Origin: Desulfacinum sp. | GTDB taxonomy: Bacteria > Desulfobacterota > Syntrophobacteria > Syntrophobacterales > DSM-9756 | Length of the DNA: 64,000 nt | NCBI GenBank assembly: GCA_014359885.1 | Contig: JACIYN010000027.1 | Span: 120,960-184,959 of the forward strand | Direction of reading: 5' to 3' | In this document: positions 63,870 through 64,000 of the stretch, piece after piece | How the letters are laid out: the number at the start of each line of letters is the position of its first letter | How positions within the stretch are numbered: position 1 is the first letter of the stretch | Position numbers and translations under genes: made by a program | The notes under the pieces: generated by a model | Seen by the model: only the letters and a program-made list of their open reading frames with translations | Told to the model about the DNA's origin: nothing | Database searches by the model: none

Positions 63870-64000
63870 TTAACGGGCTTTGAGCTTGGCGGCGATTCGG
63901 GCCACGTGTTCGCCTTGGAACCGGGCCCCTTCCAGCTCGTTGGAGCTGGGAAGACGACGGCCTTCACGGCCCGCGACGGTGGAAGCCCCGTACGGCGAAC
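63870..64000 (-). CDS. wrbA: NAD(P)H:quinone oxidoreductase WrbA (C-terminal end only)
   Basis: The last 43 residues of a WrbA-type flavodoxin-like quinone reductase, cut by the window edge. [33 protein letters not shown] and a terminal KLKAR match the conserved WrbA C-terminus; the stop is TAA. Identification rests on this short but distinctive stretch. It lies 209 bp upstream of the thioredoxin-reductase gene on the same strand. Confidence 0.85.
   Translation of the reverse strand, partial: SPYGASTVAGREGRRLPSSNELEGARFQGEHVARIAAKLKAR

Overview
The window is a stretch of GC-rich chromosome from a Gram-negative bacterium. The gene set (acetoacetyl-CoA ligase, acetyl-CoA hydrolase/transferase, class II fumarase, a CooC-type Ni-insertase ATPase, FolE2, an oxygen-sensing chemoreceptor with a hemerythrin tail, a response regulator ending in a CSYCKKIR zinc-type module) fits an anaerobic Desulfobacterota, most like the syntrophic/sulfate-reducing Syntrophobacteria. 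That placement is inference from gene content. There is no rRNA, CRISPR array, prophage or intact insertion sequence; one tRNA gene (Leu, UAA) is present.

Layout. 1-737: start of ftsH (minus) behind a sigma32-like promoter. 951-6775: complete peptide/nickel-type ABC importer (binding protein, two permeases, two ATPases). 6796-10907: dCMP deaminase, an MtrA-like/thymidylate-synthase fusion, HAD hydrolase, membrane-anchored alpha/beta hydrolase and an SdhE-like protein. 10929-15017: response regulator and a hybrid sensor kinase split by a 61-bp duplication-type insertion. 15245-18492: CooC-like ATPase, FolE2, APH/AAA kinase fusion. 19281-24190: Lon-like protease, KhpA, thiamine-binding protein, TIM-barrel isomerase, cupin. 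24691-32473: acetoacetyl-CoA ligase, lysozyme-like protein, fumarase, CoA-transferase. 32704-34309: M28 peptidase, cupin, tRNA-Leu. 34744-38372 (minus): Nudix, VOC, DUF362-ferredoxin and an ADP-ribosylglycohydrolase/tyrosine-phosphatase fusion. 38654-41192: an unknown protein, an HD/ureohydrolase fusion and a small partner. 41198-48832: AcoR, a sigma54 promoter and the acetoin dehydrogenase genes acoC, Lin0512-family, acoA, acoB, then acoX. 49000-51790: DUF6506, AhpD-like, lipoate ligase, DUF3106. 51783-53459: anti-sigma and ECF sigma factor, with a Cys-rich exported protein upstream. 53718-54793: azlCD. 55301-64000: chemoreceptor-hemerythrin behind a sigma28-like promoter, ArsR/SmtB regulator with Cu/Zn permease, a free-standing IF2 C-terminal protein, UspA, PDO-thioredoxin reductase and the end of wrbA.

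How it works together. The aco block is the clearest regulatory unit: a sigma54 activator (AcoR) divergent from an operon with a textbook GG-N10-GC promoter, and a lipoate ligase further downstream that could serve the lipoyl E2. Three alternative-sigma promoter matches (sigma32 before ftsH, sigma54 before acoC, sigma28 before the chemoreceptor) each agree with the known regulon of the gene behind them.

The intergenic space is dense with small palindromic repeats of at least four families. The most striking is a 148-177 bp REPIN/MITE-like element whose terminal repeat contains TAG and supplies the stop codon of five neighbouring genes. The most novel protein-level observations are the domain fusions (MtrA-like/ThyA-like, HD/ureohydrolase, ADP-ribosylglycohydrolase/phosphatase), the free-standing IF2 C-terminal protein and the split sensor kinase.
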